Origin: Pseudomonas cannabina
GTDB lineage: Bacteria > Pseudomonadota > Gammaproteobacteria > Pseudomonadales > Pseudomonadaceae
Direction: 5' to 3'
Length of the DNA stretch: 64,000 nucleotides
Assembly: GCF_900100365.1 (NCBI RefSeq)
Contig: NZ_FNKU01000001.1
Coordinates: 3,658,001-3,722,000 of the forward strand
The translations under genes and the position numbers were made by a program. Within the stretch, counting starts at the first letter, position 1, and each line of letters opens with the position of its first letter. Positions 38,481 through 47,497 of the stretch are shown here, piece after piece. The notes beneath the pieces were generated by a model, which did no database searches, was not told where the DNA came from, and saw only the letters and a list, made by a program, of their open reading frames with translations.

Positions 38481-40145
38481 TCAGGCCAGCTTTTTGTGAC
38501 GGACGCGGTGCGGCTGAGCAGCCGCTTCGCCCAGACGTTTTTTACGGTCAGCTTCGTACTCGGTGTAGTTACCTTCGAAGAAGATCGCCTGCGAGTCGTC
38601 TTCGTAAGCCAGGATGTGCGTCGCCACACGGTCAAGGAACCACCGATCGTGGGAGATCACAATCGCCGCGCCCGGGAAGTCCAGCAGCGCTTCCTCCAGC
38701 GAACGCAGGGTTTCAACGTCGAGGTCGTTGGACGGTTCGTCGAGCAGCAGGACGTTGCCGCCCTCTTTCAACGTCAGCGCCAGGTGCAGACGACCGCGCT
38801 CACCACCGGACAAGTCCTTGACGAACTTCTGCTGATCGCCGCCCTTGAAGTTGAAACGACCGACGTAGGTACGCGACGGGATTTCGTAGTTGCCGATGCG
38901 GATCACATCGGAACCGTCGGAAACTGCCTGGAACACCGACTTGCTGCCATCCAGATCGTCACGGCTCTGATCGACGCAGGCCAGCTGCACGGTTTCGCCG
39001 ACTTCAATGGTGCCCGAATCCGGCTGTTCCTTGCCCATCAACATGCGGAACAGGGTCGATTTACCGGCACCGTTACCACCGATCACGCCAACGATGGCGC
39101 CTTTAGGCATGGAGAACGACAGATTGTCGATCAACACACGGTCGCCGTACCCCTTGGTGACGTTCTTGAACTCGATAACCTTGTCACCCAGGCGCGGACC
39201 GGCGGGGATGTAGATCTCGTTGGTCTCGCTGCGCTTCTGGAATTCCTGCGATTGCATTTCTTCGAAGCGTTGCAGACGGGCCTTGGATTTGGACTGACGC
39301 GCCTTGGCGCCCTTGCGGACCCACTCCAGCTCGTCTTTCATGGCCTTTTCATGGGCCGTCTGCTGCTTGGATTCCTGGGCCAGACGATCGGACTTGGCCT
39401 CCAGCCAGCCAGAATAGTTACCCTCGTAAGGAATGCCTGCGCCGCGGTCGAGCTCCAGAATCCAGCCCGCCACGTTATCCAGGAAGTAACGGTCGTGCGT
39501 GATCGCGACCACAGTGCCCGGGAAATCGTGCAGAAAGTGCTCCAGCCAGGCGACGGAGTCGGCGTCCAGGTGGTTGGTCGGTTCGTCGAGCAAGAGCATG
39601 TCCGGTGCTGACAGCAGCAGGCGGCACAGCGCCACACGGCGTTTTTCACCGCCGGACAACACCGAAACCTTTGCGTCCCAGGCAGGCAGGCGCAGTGCAT
39701 CGGCCGCCACTTCCAGTTGACGCTCCAGGTTATGCCCGTCGCTGGCTTGCAGGATCGACTCCAGCTTGGCCTGCTCGGCCGCCAGCTTGTCGAAATCGGC
39801 ATCCGGCTCGGCGTATTCGGCGTAGACCTGATCGAGGCGCGCCTGTGCGTCCTTGATCACGCTGACCGCTTCTTCAACCACTTCGCGAACCGTCTTGTTC
39901 GGATCAAGTTGTGGCTCTTGCGGCAGATAACCCACATTGAGTTCCGGCATAGGACGCGCTTCGCCGTCGAACTCGGTATCGACACCCGCCATGATCTTCA
40001 GCAGCGTGGATTTACCCGAACCGTTGAGGCCCAGCACGCCGATCTTGGCGCCCGGGAAGAAGGACAGAGAGATATTTTTCAGAATTTCCCGCTTCGGCGG
40101 CACAACTTTGCTCAGCCGATGCATGGTGTAGACGTATTGAGCCAT
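38481..40145 (-). CDS. ettA: ABC-F translation factor EttA
   Basis: A 554-residue soluble ABC-F ATPase with two ATP-binding cassettes. The first has Walker A GLNGSGKST, signature LSGGEKRRV and Walker B LLLDEPTNHLD. A basic linker (about 240-310, KQQTAHEKAMKDELEWVRKGAKARQSKSKARLQ) follows. The second has GGNGAGKST, LSGGERGRL and LLLDEPSNDLD. The N-terminus MAQYVYTMHRLSKVVPPKREIL matches EttA, which throttles entry into elongation according to energy state. It has no membrane domain. Divergent from the GGDEF/EAL gene. Confidence 0.96.
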   Translation of the reverse strand: MAQYVYTMHRLSKVVPPKREILKNISLSFFPGAKIGVLGLNGSGKSTLLKIMAGVDTEFDGEARPMPELNVGYLPQEPQLDPNKTVREVVEEAVSVIKDAQARLDQVYAEYAEPDADFDKLAAEQAKLESILQASDGHNLERQLEVAADALRLPAWDAKVSVLSGGEKRRVALCRLLLSAPDMLLLDEPTNHLDADSVAWLEHFLHDFPGTVVAITHDRYFLDNVAGWILELDRGAGIPYEGNYSGWLEAKSDRLAQESKQQTAHEKAMKDELEWVRKGAKARQSKSKARLQRFEEMQSQEFQKRSETNEIYIPAGPRLGDKVIEFKNVTKGYGDRVLIDNLSFSMPKGAIVGVIGGNGAGKSTLFRMLMGKEQPDSGTIEVGETVQLACVDQSRDDLDGSKSVFQAVSDGSDVIRIGNYEIPSRTYVGRFNFKGGDQQKFVKDLSGGERGRLHLALTLKEGGNVLLLDEPSNDLDVETLRSLEEALLDFPGAAIVISHDRWFLDRVATHILAYEDDSQAIFFEGNYTEYEADRKKRLGEAAAQPHRVRHKKLA

Positions 40146-40525
40146 GGAATGAAAACCTAGCGTCTGTGATGAGGACCGATCTGGAACGCGAGCTTAAAGC
40201 TCCGGCCGAAAAAAAGCTTTTATTTGTCCTTGAGACTTGCCGCAGCACCGTTCCGCGCCTTGAATAACTCCAGGCATAAACAGATTGGGGCAGTGCAGAC
40301 AAATATAAAGCCGGGTCGTTAGTGCAAAAAGTGGAGTCACTCATGCTGGAGTCGGTGGATACCACACGTTGCGCAAAGCTACCCGAATGCAGCCCGCAGG
40401 GCAAACGATACGGCCCCACGGGGCTGGCACTACGCCACAACTAAAGGCATGCTAGCCGCCCTCCGGGTGACCGGCTATGTTGTTTAAAGTATTACGGCTT
40501 CAGTTCAGCATTCAGGATCACCGAT
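40146..40525. other. Divergent intergenic region ettA / morA-like gene
   Basis: These 380 bases carry no supported gene. A short inverted repeat GAGCTT-A-AAGCTC lies at about 40189-40201, close to the ettA start. AGGA at 40514-40517 is the likely ribosome-binding site of the plus-strand gene. Promoters for both genes must lie here, but none is clear by eye. Confidence 0.6.
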
Positions 40526-43500
40526 TTGCCTACTTCAACGCGTCTGTCGTCAACGAGTGTCGCTGCAAACAGTACGGGCAGGCCTCTGCGCGGGTCGGTG
40601 AAAGGTGCACTGGCGGCGCTGGTATTGCTGATGCTGGCCTTGCTGCTGTGGCAATTGATCGAGCAGTTCCATCAGACTCAGGACCGCCAGCGGCAACGCA
40701 GCGTCGAGTACAGCGTTCAGCTCTCCGACCGGATCAGTCTGAACATGGCGCTCAAGGCGCAGATCGCCATGAACCTGCTGGATGAGGCTCAGTCGTCCGG
40801 CGAGCAACTGGAACAACCTGAAACGCTCGCGGCCCTGCGCACGACCTTCCCCGCACTGCGCAGCGCCGCCCGCCTCAACCCGGCAGGCAACGTGGTCAGC
40901 GACAGCGCTGAAGCCTCCCGCGACGGAGAGTTTTTACGGCGCAGCCTTAAACAGGCGCTGGGCCGCCCGTATTTCTACACCAGCACCGATGATGGCACTC
41001 AGGTCTACCTGCTGGTTCGCGTGGGAACGGGCAGCAGCGAAGATTACTGGGCGTTGCGCCTGTCTCCGGACGCGCTCAAAGACCTGTTCAGCCTGCCCGC
41101 TCACGATGTTCAACACCTGTGGCGCGTGGAGCAGCGCAAGACCCAACGGGTGATCGTGCGCGAGACGCTGCCCGCCGATGACGCCGACAGCGGTCTGGCC
41201 GAAACCATTCTGCTCCAGCCCCTGGCCAACAGTGACTGGCAACTGCGTGGCCTGTTCGATACCTACAAAACCCGCAAGGCGCTGCTCGGGCCGTTGATCG
41301 GCAAGTGCCTGATCGGACTGCTATTGTCGATTCTGCCCTTGATTGCCCTGGTCAGCCTGCGCACCCGGCAACGACAGATGCAGCAAAGCCGCCGCCGCTA
41401 TCGGGATATTTTCGAAGGCGCAGGCGTTGCGATCTGCGTTCTGGACATGTCCGGCCTGCCGGAGCAACTGGACATCCTGCAGCTGAAGACCAGCGATGAC
41501 CTGGATCGACTGGTCAGGAATCAACCCGCAGCACTGAAAAGACTGTTGCAGCAACTGCAGATCACCGAAGTCAACGAAGTGGCGCTGGGCCTGCTGAATC
41601 TCGAATCCGGCGAGCGGGCGTGGCAAAAGCTGATCGAGGGTGAGTCGCGCGCACGCCCCGGTATCGGTGTTCAATTGATTCAGGCGGTGCTCAACAAGCA
41701 GCCGCGCCTGGAACTGGAAATCTGCCTCTCCCAGCCAGGCGATCAGGATCAGCACCTGTGGCTGGTCATGCGCCTGCCCGAAGTGCGCAGCGACTTCGAT
41801 GCCGTGATCCTCAGTATCGGCGACATCACCAGCCGCAAACAGATCGAGCTGTCTCTACAGGACCGTGAAAGCTTCTGGTCCGATGTGCTGCGCACGGTGC
41901 CGGATCACCTGTACGTTCAGGACGTGCTCAGTCAGCGCATGATCTACAGCAACCACCATTTCGGCCACACACTGGGCTACAGCAAGCCAGAGCTGAAAGC
42001 GATGGGCGAGTTTTTCTGGGAAGTCCTGCTGCACCCGGAGGATGCCAAGAGTTATCAGGACATGCGTCTGCGCCAGCGCCACTACGGCCACAATGAGCTG
42101 TTGCAAAGCGTGCTGCGCTTTCGCGACCGGGAAAACAACTGGCGTTGCTTCGACATTCGCGAACAGGCCCTGGCCTGGGACGCCGAACACCGGGTGACGA
42201 GGATCATCGGCATTGCCAAGGACATCACCGATCAGGTTGCGTCCAGCCAGTCATTGCGGGACAGCGAACAGCGTTATCGCATGCTTGCCGAAAGCATCAG
42301 CGACGTGATCTTTTCCACGGACAATCAACTGCGCCCCAATTATGTCAGCCCTTCGGTGGAGAGCATTCTGGGTTACAGCCCCGACTGGATTCTCGAGAAC
42401 GGCTGGGCCGGTGCCATCGCCACGCAACAGCAACTGAGCGGTTTCTACGCGCTCATGAGCCGCATTCACAAGGTCCTGAAAAAGCCCAAAGACCTGGCCA
42501 GTCTGCGCAGCGAAGTCACCACCCGACTGTTTCTGTTCGACTGCCTGCGCGCCGACGTCCGCAAGATTCCGGTCGAGCTGCGAGTAGTACTGGTCTGGGA
42601 TGAATACGACAATTTCGAGGGGATCCTCGGCGTCGGCCGGGACATCAGCCAGCAGCGACGGGCGGAAAAAGACCTGCGCATGGCCGCCACGGTATTCGAG
42701 CACTCGACCTCGGCGATTCTGATTACCGACCCGGCCGGTTACATCGTGCGAGCCAACGAGGCCTTCACCCGGGTCAGCGGCTATGAAGTCGCTCAGGTGG
42801 TCGACCAGTTGCCGAGCATGCTCACAGTGGAAGCCGAACAGGAAGCGCACCTGCGTTACATCATCCGGCAATTGAGCGGGCGAGGCACCTGGGAAGGCGA
42901 GGTCCGGCTCAAGCGCCGCAATGGCGAGCACTATCCTGCCTGGGTCGGCATCACGGCGGTGGTCGATGACGAAGGTGATCTGGCGAGTTACGTGTGCTTC
43001 TTCACCGACATCAGCGAGCGCAAAGCCAGCGAGGATCGCATTCATCGCCTCGCCTACTTCGACGCGTTGACGCACCAGCCCAATCGCACGCTGTTCCAGG
43101 ATCGCCTGTACTCAGCGCTGCAACAGGCCGAGCGTCAGCAAGCCTGGGTGGGGCTGATGTTTCTGGATCTGGATCGTTTCAAACCGATCAATGACTCACT
43201 GGGACATGCTGCAGGCGACCGCATGCTTCAGGAAATGGCTACGCGCCTGCTCGCCTGTGTCGATGTCAATGACACGGTGGCGCGCATGGGTGGCGACGAG
43301 TTCACTCTGCTGCTGCAACAGGGCAGCACCCGTGAAGAAGCGCTGAATCGCGCGATCCACGTGGCCGAGCGGATTCTGACCAGTCTGGTGACGCCGTTCG
43401 TGCTGGAGGGCCGCGAGTTTTTCGTCACCGCCAGCATCGGCATCGCCCTCAGCCCGCAGGACGGCAAAGAGCTGAGCCAGTTGATGAAGAACGCCGATAC

Positions 43501-44362
43501 GGCGATGTATCACGCCAAGGAATGCGGCAAGAACAACTTCCAGTTCTATCAGGCGGACATGAACGCCACCGCGCTGGAACGTCTGGAGCTGGAAAGCGAC
43601 CTGCGTCATGCCCTTGAACAGCAGGAGTTCACCCTTTACTACCAGCCGCAGTTCAGTGGCGACGGCAAGCGCCTGACCGGTGCCGAAGCGCTGCTGCGCT
43701 GGCGTCACCCGCGACGCGGGCTGGTCCCGCCCAACGAGTTCATCCCGGTGCTTGAAGAGCTCGGCCTGGTGGTGGAAGTGGGCGACTGGGTGCTGACTGA
43801 AGCCTGTCGTCAGCTGAAACACTGGCATCAGCACAAAGTGCGCGTGCCGAAAGTGTCGGTCAACATCTCGGCCAGGCAATTCTCGGACGGCCAGTTGGGC
43901 AAACGTATCGCCACGATCCTGGAGCAAACGGGACTGTCGCCCGCCTGCCTTGAGCTGGAACTGACCGAAAGCATCCTGATGCGCGAGGTCAACGAAGCGA
44001 TGCAGATCCTCGACGGCCTGAAAAACCTCGGGTTGAGCATTGCCGTGGATGACTTCGGCACCGGCTACTCATCGCTGAACTACCTCAAACAGTTCCCGAT
44101 CGATGTGCTGAAGATCGACCGCACCTTCGTCGACGGGTTGCCCTCCGGCGAGCAGGACGCCCAGATTGCCCGCGCCATTATCGCCATGGCGCACAGCCTG
44201 AACCTGTCGGTCATCGCCGAGGGCGTGGAAACCCACGAGCAACTGGAATTTCTCCGCGAACACGACTGCGACGAGGTCCAGGGCTACCTCTTCGGCCGCC
44301 CGATGCCCCCCAAACAATTCGAAGCGCAATTCAGCAACGACGCATTGTTTATGCTGGATTGA
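40526..44362 (+). CDS. morA: MorA-type membrane GGDEF/EAL cyclic-di-GMP regulator
   Basis: A 1278-residue protein. TM1 (VKGALAALVLLMLALLLWQLI) and TM2 (about 255-275, GKCLIGLLLSILPLIALVSL) bracket a periplasmic sensor loop. Several PAS modules follow (about 290-860). The diguanylate cyclase domain has an intact RMGGDEF (about residue 920), and the phosphodiesterase domain an intact AEALLRW (about 1053) and ELTESILM, so both activities look possible. The start is taken as TTG 40526 because AGGA stands eight bases before it and no in-frame ATG lies upstream; a GTG at 40598 is the alternative. Position next to glyA matches morA, a motility and biofilm regulator in P. aeruginosa. Confidence 0.88.
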   Translation: MPTSTRLSSTSVAANSTGRPLRGSVKGALAALVLLMLALLLWQLIEQFHQTQDRQRQRSVEYSVQLSDRISLNMALKAQIAMNLLDEAQSSGEQLEQPETLAALRTTFPALRSAARLNPAGNVVSDSAEASRDGEFLRRSLKQALGRPYFYTSTDDGTQVYLLVRVGTGSSEDYWALRLSPDALKDLFSLPAHDVQHLWRVEQRKTQRVIVRETLPADDADSGLAETILLQPLANSDWQLRGLFDTYKTRKALLGPLIGKCLIGLLLSILPLIALVSLRTRQRQMQQSRRRYRDIFEGAGVAICVLDMSGLPEQLDILQLKTSDDLDRLVRNQPAALKRLLQQLQITEVNEVALGLLNLESGERAWQKLIEGESRARPGIGVQLIQAVLNKQPRLELEICLSQPGDQDQHLWLVMRLPEVRSDFDAVILSIGDITSRKQIELSLQDRESFWSDVLRTVPDHLYVQDVLSQRMIYSNHHFGHTLGYSKPELKAMGEFFWEVLLHPEDAKSYQDMRLRQRHYGHNELLQSVLRFRDRENNWRCFDIREQALAWDAEHRVTRIIGIAKDITDQVASSQSLRDSEQRYRMLAESISDVIFSTDNQLRPNYVSPSVESILGYSPDWILENGWAGAIATQQQLSGFYALMSRIHKVLKKPKDLASLRSEVTTRLFLFDCLRADVRKIPVELRVVLVWDEYDNFEGILGVGRDISQQRRAEKDLRMAATVFEHSTSAILITDPAGYIVRANEAFTRVSGYEVAQVVDQLPSMLTVEAEQEAHLRYIIRQLSGRGTWEGEVRLKRRNGEHYPAWVGITAVVDDEGDLASYVCFFTDISERKASEDRIHRLAYFDALTHQPNRTLFQDRLYSALQQAERQQAWVGLMFLDLDRFKPINDSLGHAAGDRMLQEMATRLLACVDVNDTVARMGGDEFTLLLQQGSTREEALNRAIHVAERILTSLVTPFVLEGREFFVTASIGIALSPQDGKELSQLMKNADTAMYHAKECGKNNFQFYQADMNATALERLELESDLRHALEQQEFTLYYQPQFSGDGKRLTGAEALLRWRHPRRGLVPPNEFIPVLEELGLVVEVGDWVLTEACRQLKHWHQHKVRVPKVSVNISARQFSDGQLGKRIATILEQTGLSPACLELELTESILMREVNEAMQILDGLKNLGLSIAVDDFGTGYSSLNYLKQFPIDVLKIDRTFVDGLPSGEQDAQIARAIIAMAHSLNLSVIAEGVETHEQLEFLREHDCDEVQGYLFGRPMPPKQFEAQFSNDALFMLD

Positions 44363-44373
44363 GGCGGCGGTGA

Positions 44374-44394
44374 GCCTCAAGCCTCAAGCCTCAA
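44374..44394. repeat. Three tandem heptamers after the morA-like gene
   Basis: GCCTCAA is present three times in a row, 11 bases after the stop codon. About 20 bases later a related CTTG-rich stretch (GGCTTGTGGCTTGCAGCTTG) appears in the opposite sense, so the two can pair. The site lies between convergent genes and may act as a transcription stop. Confidence 0.6.
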
Positions 44395-44441
44395 GAACCG
44401 ATCACATTCCAGACTTTGGCTTGTGGCTTGCAGCTTGCCCC

Positions 44442-47210
44442 TCAAACCCAATCTGCGCCCGACGGCGATGTTTCCCCGCCAGTCGTTTGCGCGGCAACAG
44501 GCGTCGGGTGCGATCCGGTTATATACCGGAAGCTTCCATAGAGGCTCGCCACCATTTGCCCGCCTGCGGCCCTTCCGGGAACGGCCGCCTGCAGCGCGCC
44601 GACTGCGCCACCCAGCCGCGATGTGCTGACGTAATTCCCGGCCCAGGAGGCTGCCGCTTTGCCAGCCTGGTGTGCCGCCTTGCCCTTTTCGGTCATGTAG
44701 CTCAAGCCCTTGCCGGCAGCCGAGCCTGCCACCTCACCGACCATGCCGGGCAATGTGAGGTTGGCGGCGGTCAGCACTGCCGCACCGGCGGCATAGCCTT
44801 TCAACCCTTTGTCGAGGAAGTTCCAGGCCTTGTTGACCCCCAGAAACCCCGTCATCACCAGGTTCAGCCCGACGATTTCCTTGAAGACCTGAACCGCCTT
44901 CTGCATGTCGACGTCAGGGTTTATCGCCATTTTGAGCATTTCCGAAGCGCACCACACGCCGTCCGCTGCGTAGTCGGCTTTACCAACCATGCTTTTCATC
45001 AGCTTCACCAGCGCAGCACCGATCCCTGCAGTCAGCGCAACCAGGCCCATTTTGGGGTAGAAATCCGCGTCCGCCTTGCGCTCGGTCTCAGGCAATGCCT
45101 GGCCTGTGCGCATGGCCTCGCCTGCTTCAAAAGCAGCCTTGAACTCACTGCTCTTGGTGCTCAGGTACGTCAGGCTCGAGTTCATGATGTCGGTAATGCT
45201 GTTGTCTTGCTTGTAAGCTTCGGTCGCGACTTTCATCTGCTGAGCGAAATGCTCACTGACGTTGAAGTGATTGACCACTGCACTGTGGCCCTCCTCGGAA
45301 ATGTCGGCATCCCCCGGGTCCTGCCTGGAGAGCTTGCTTTTCGCGAGCTTGAAGGCCGACGCTATCGACTCCCGGTTGAACACTGCCAGCGTGGCGGCGC
45401 CGGACGTCACGGCGGTTGCGATGCCGAAACCGACCTGCTCCAGCAGCTTTTCGTTCTTGGCAAAGGTGGGCTGCGCCACGATGGCGTTGGCCAGCACCGT
45501 GACGAAATAGCGGTTGAGCCCATGGTCGATGTTGGTTCGGGTGTTGGTCAGCTCGTTCATCATCAGGCCGGCCATGAACACCGCATTCTTGGTGAAGTGT
45601 GCAACCAGCGATGAACTGTAGGAATTGTCCTTGCTGACGAACGCCACTGCCAGGGGCAACGGCGCCAGGGCCAGCAGCATCGCCGGACTCGCGGCAACGC
45701 GGCTCATGAACGAGGCGCCGTTCTTGAGTGTCGTCAGCTCGGTGTTCATGCTCTTGTTGAGGCTGAGCAATTCGTCGCGCACGTGAGGCGGGAGCCCCGA
45801 CCGGTTCAGGACCTCGGGCAAACGTTCGTTATGCGCGTGCCAGGCCTCGAGCTGCCCTTGGCTGTTGGCATCGATGATCGCGTCAAGCATTTCCCGCTCT
45901 GTTTTGCTCAGCGCAGACGACGGTTTATCCAGCAGCGGCTTCAGCCCCTCGGACGTCGTGCTCGTCGCCTTGGGCAGGCTTTCAAGATCGGCCAGTTGCT
46001 CGTCGGTCAACACCAGCGAACCATCGGCCAGGGCCAGACGAAACTTTTCGTCGAACCCCATGCCACCCTGCGCCTCGATATCGCCCTCGCGGGCAGGAGG
46101 CAGCTCGGTATTGCTGACAATCGTGCGCTGCTCGTCAGTGAGCTGAATCGCATGCCTGTTCAGAAATGCGTGCATCTGCGCGGGCGAAAGGTGCGGTGCC
46201 GGAGTACGCAACAAGGCCAGCAGTTTTTTGTCGTCCATGGGCGCAACCGCTCCGTAGGCATCGAACTTGCGCACCAGCTTGCCGCCCGCCTTGAGCAACG
46301 CCTGGCTCCGCGTCAGCGCGGGCTCGACGCTTTCACGACTGTGTACCGGGCTTTCCCCGGCCTCGCTGACGATCTCTTCCGAGCCTTTCAAAAGAGCGTT
46401 TTTGCGCAACTTTGTCAGCAACTCACCCGCCGCGTCCTCAAGAGAGCGCAAATCTTTCTGGGTGGGCATATCCGGGCAATGCTCGATCAAAGCCGCCAGG
46501 ATGGCTGGCAGCTTCTTCAGCGCCTCAAGCGTGTCGGCCTGCGCGCGGAGCAGACCGGTCGTTTCCCCGGCAGGATCACTCAGGCTTACGTTTAGCGCCG
46601 CCGTGCTATCCCTGGCCGTGCGAATGAAATGGCCTAACGATTCGTAAGGTGCCTGCCCGTCAAGCTTCTCGGCCAGCACCTTTGTATCAAGCTGAGTCAA
46701 TGCCAGCAGATCCGCAACACCTCGTGTTTGAGTGTGCGACGTGCCGGTCAACATCGCGAGAGACTGATGCAGCCGCGCCGTCTTCAGTGCTTCGCAGGCC
46801 TGGGACAGAGGTGCATGGGACGCATCAGATGCAGGCGTATCCGCCAACTGGCGCGTGCAACGATCAAGCACGCCTTTCAACACATGCTGGTGTTCTTCGG
46901 TGGCCAGCAGATTCGAGCCCTGCTCGGTCATCGCGGCAGCGGCGAGCTCTTTGCCCAGCAGGGCAAGCTCGGGACCAGACGGATTCTCTTTCGCCAGCTC
47001 GCGCTGAAGATTGTTCAGCAAGTGCACCGCATCCTGCGACGGCGCGGTAGACGTGCGCCCGAATGCCTCAGACAGTTCAGCTTTGGTGATAAACGCCCTG
47101 GTGCGGAGCTGCTGCGGCGATTGCTCGAGGCTGCTTGCAGCATCGCAAGCCGGGTTAGAGGCACCTGGCAAGGATGAATGAGAGGAGCGCGTGATCGGAG
47201 ATGGCATCAT
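44442..47210 (-). CDS. hopAE1: Type III secretion effector, HopAE1 family
   Basis: A 922-residue protein that I recognise as closely similar to the P. syringae effector HopAE1, for example MMPSPITRSSHSSLPG at the start and SKDNSYSSSLVAHFTKNAV in the middle. The first 50 residues are rich in Ser and free of acidic residues for the first 20, a type III export signal. The N-terminal half is helical and charged. The C-terminal half has hydrophobic stretches (about 505-522, 560-610, 760-860) that could associate with host membranes. ATG 47210 is chosen over the frame-opening ATG at 47246, which is only 11 bases from the hrp box. A matching hrp box precedes it. No chaperone gene is adjacent. The function in host cells is not known to me. 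Confidence 0.9.
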   Translation of the reverse strand: MMPSPITRSSHSSLPGASNPACDAASSLEQSPQQLRTRAFITKAELSEAFGRTSTAPSQDAVHLLNNLQRELAKENPSGPELALLGKELAAAAMTEQGSNLLATEEHQHVLKGVLDRCTRQLADTPASDASHAPLSQACEALKTARLHQSLAMLTGTSHTQTRGVADLLALTQLDTKVLAEKLDGQAPYESLGHFIRTARDSTAALNVSLSDPAGETTGLLRAQADTLEALKKLPAILAALIEHCPDMPTQKDLRSLEDAAGELLTKLRKNALLKGSEEIVSEAGESPVHSRESVEPALTRSQALLKAGGKLVRKFDAYGAVAPMDDKKLLALLRTPAPHLSPAQMHAFLNRHAIQLTDEQRTIVSNTELPPAREGDIEAQGGMGFDEKFRLALADGSLVLTDEQLADLESLPKATSTTSEGLKPLLDKPSSALSKTEREMLDAIIDANSQGQLEAWHAHNERLPEVLNRSGLPPHVRDELLSLNKSMNTELTTLKNGASFMSRVAASPAMLLALAPLPLAVAFVSKDNSYSSSLVAHFTKNAVFMAGLMMNELTNTRTNIDHGLNRYFVTVLANAIVAQPTFAKNEKLLEQVGFGIATAVTSGAATLAVFNRESIASAFKLAKSKLSRQDPGDADISEEGHSAVVNHFNVSEHFAQQMKVATEAYKQDNSITDIMNSSLTYLSTKSSEFKAAFEAGEAMRTGQALPETERKADADFYPKMGLVALTAGIGAALVKLMKSMVGKADYAADGVWCASEMLKMAINPDVDMQKAVQVFKEIVGLNLVMTGFLGVNKAWNFLDKGLKGYAAGAAVLTAANLTLPGMVGEVAGSAAGKGLSYMTEKGKAAHQAGKAAASWAGNYVSTSRLGGAVGALQAAVPGRAAGGQMVASLYGSFRYITGSHPTPVAAQTTGGETSPSGADWV

Positions 47211-47256
47211 GGCTTTTTCCCTACGGTCGGTGGTTCCGATAATCAAAGGTCGGGGC

Positions 47257-47284
47257 TGAGTGGCGCTCGGTCCGGAACGGTTCC
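47257..47284 (-). promoter_or_regulatory. hrp box (HrpL-dependent promoter)
   Basis: On the minus strand GGAACC (47284-47279), 15 bases, then CCACTCA (47263-47257) match GGAACC-N15/16-CCACNNA exactly. The effector ATG (47210) lies 46 bases downstream, a normal leader length. This is direct evidence for control by the HrpL sigma factor. Confidence 0.95.
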
Positions 47285-47497
47285 CGATGACAGGGGAAAA
47301 ATCGACGCACGACCGTTCGGCGGTCTGTGGCGGAGGGTCAAGAAATGTATGCCTGCGCGATATTGATCTGCGTCTCAGCCTCTGGAGACACCCGCGTGAG
47401 CCCCATCGCTACTCAAGATGATTCCCTTTCATATGCCAGATAAAACCCGATGGGGTAGAATACCCGCCTTTTCCGCCATGCCCCTTTGAGGACTGCC

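Noticed and set aside
40477..40785. 102-residue frame overlapping the start of the MorA-type gene
   Set aside because: It is out of frame with the conserved protein, has no homology that I recognise, and lacks a convincing ribosome-binding site.
47211..47246. N-terminal extension of the effector from ATG 47246
   Set aside because: It leaves only about 10 bases from the hrp box and places charged residues ahead of the export signal.
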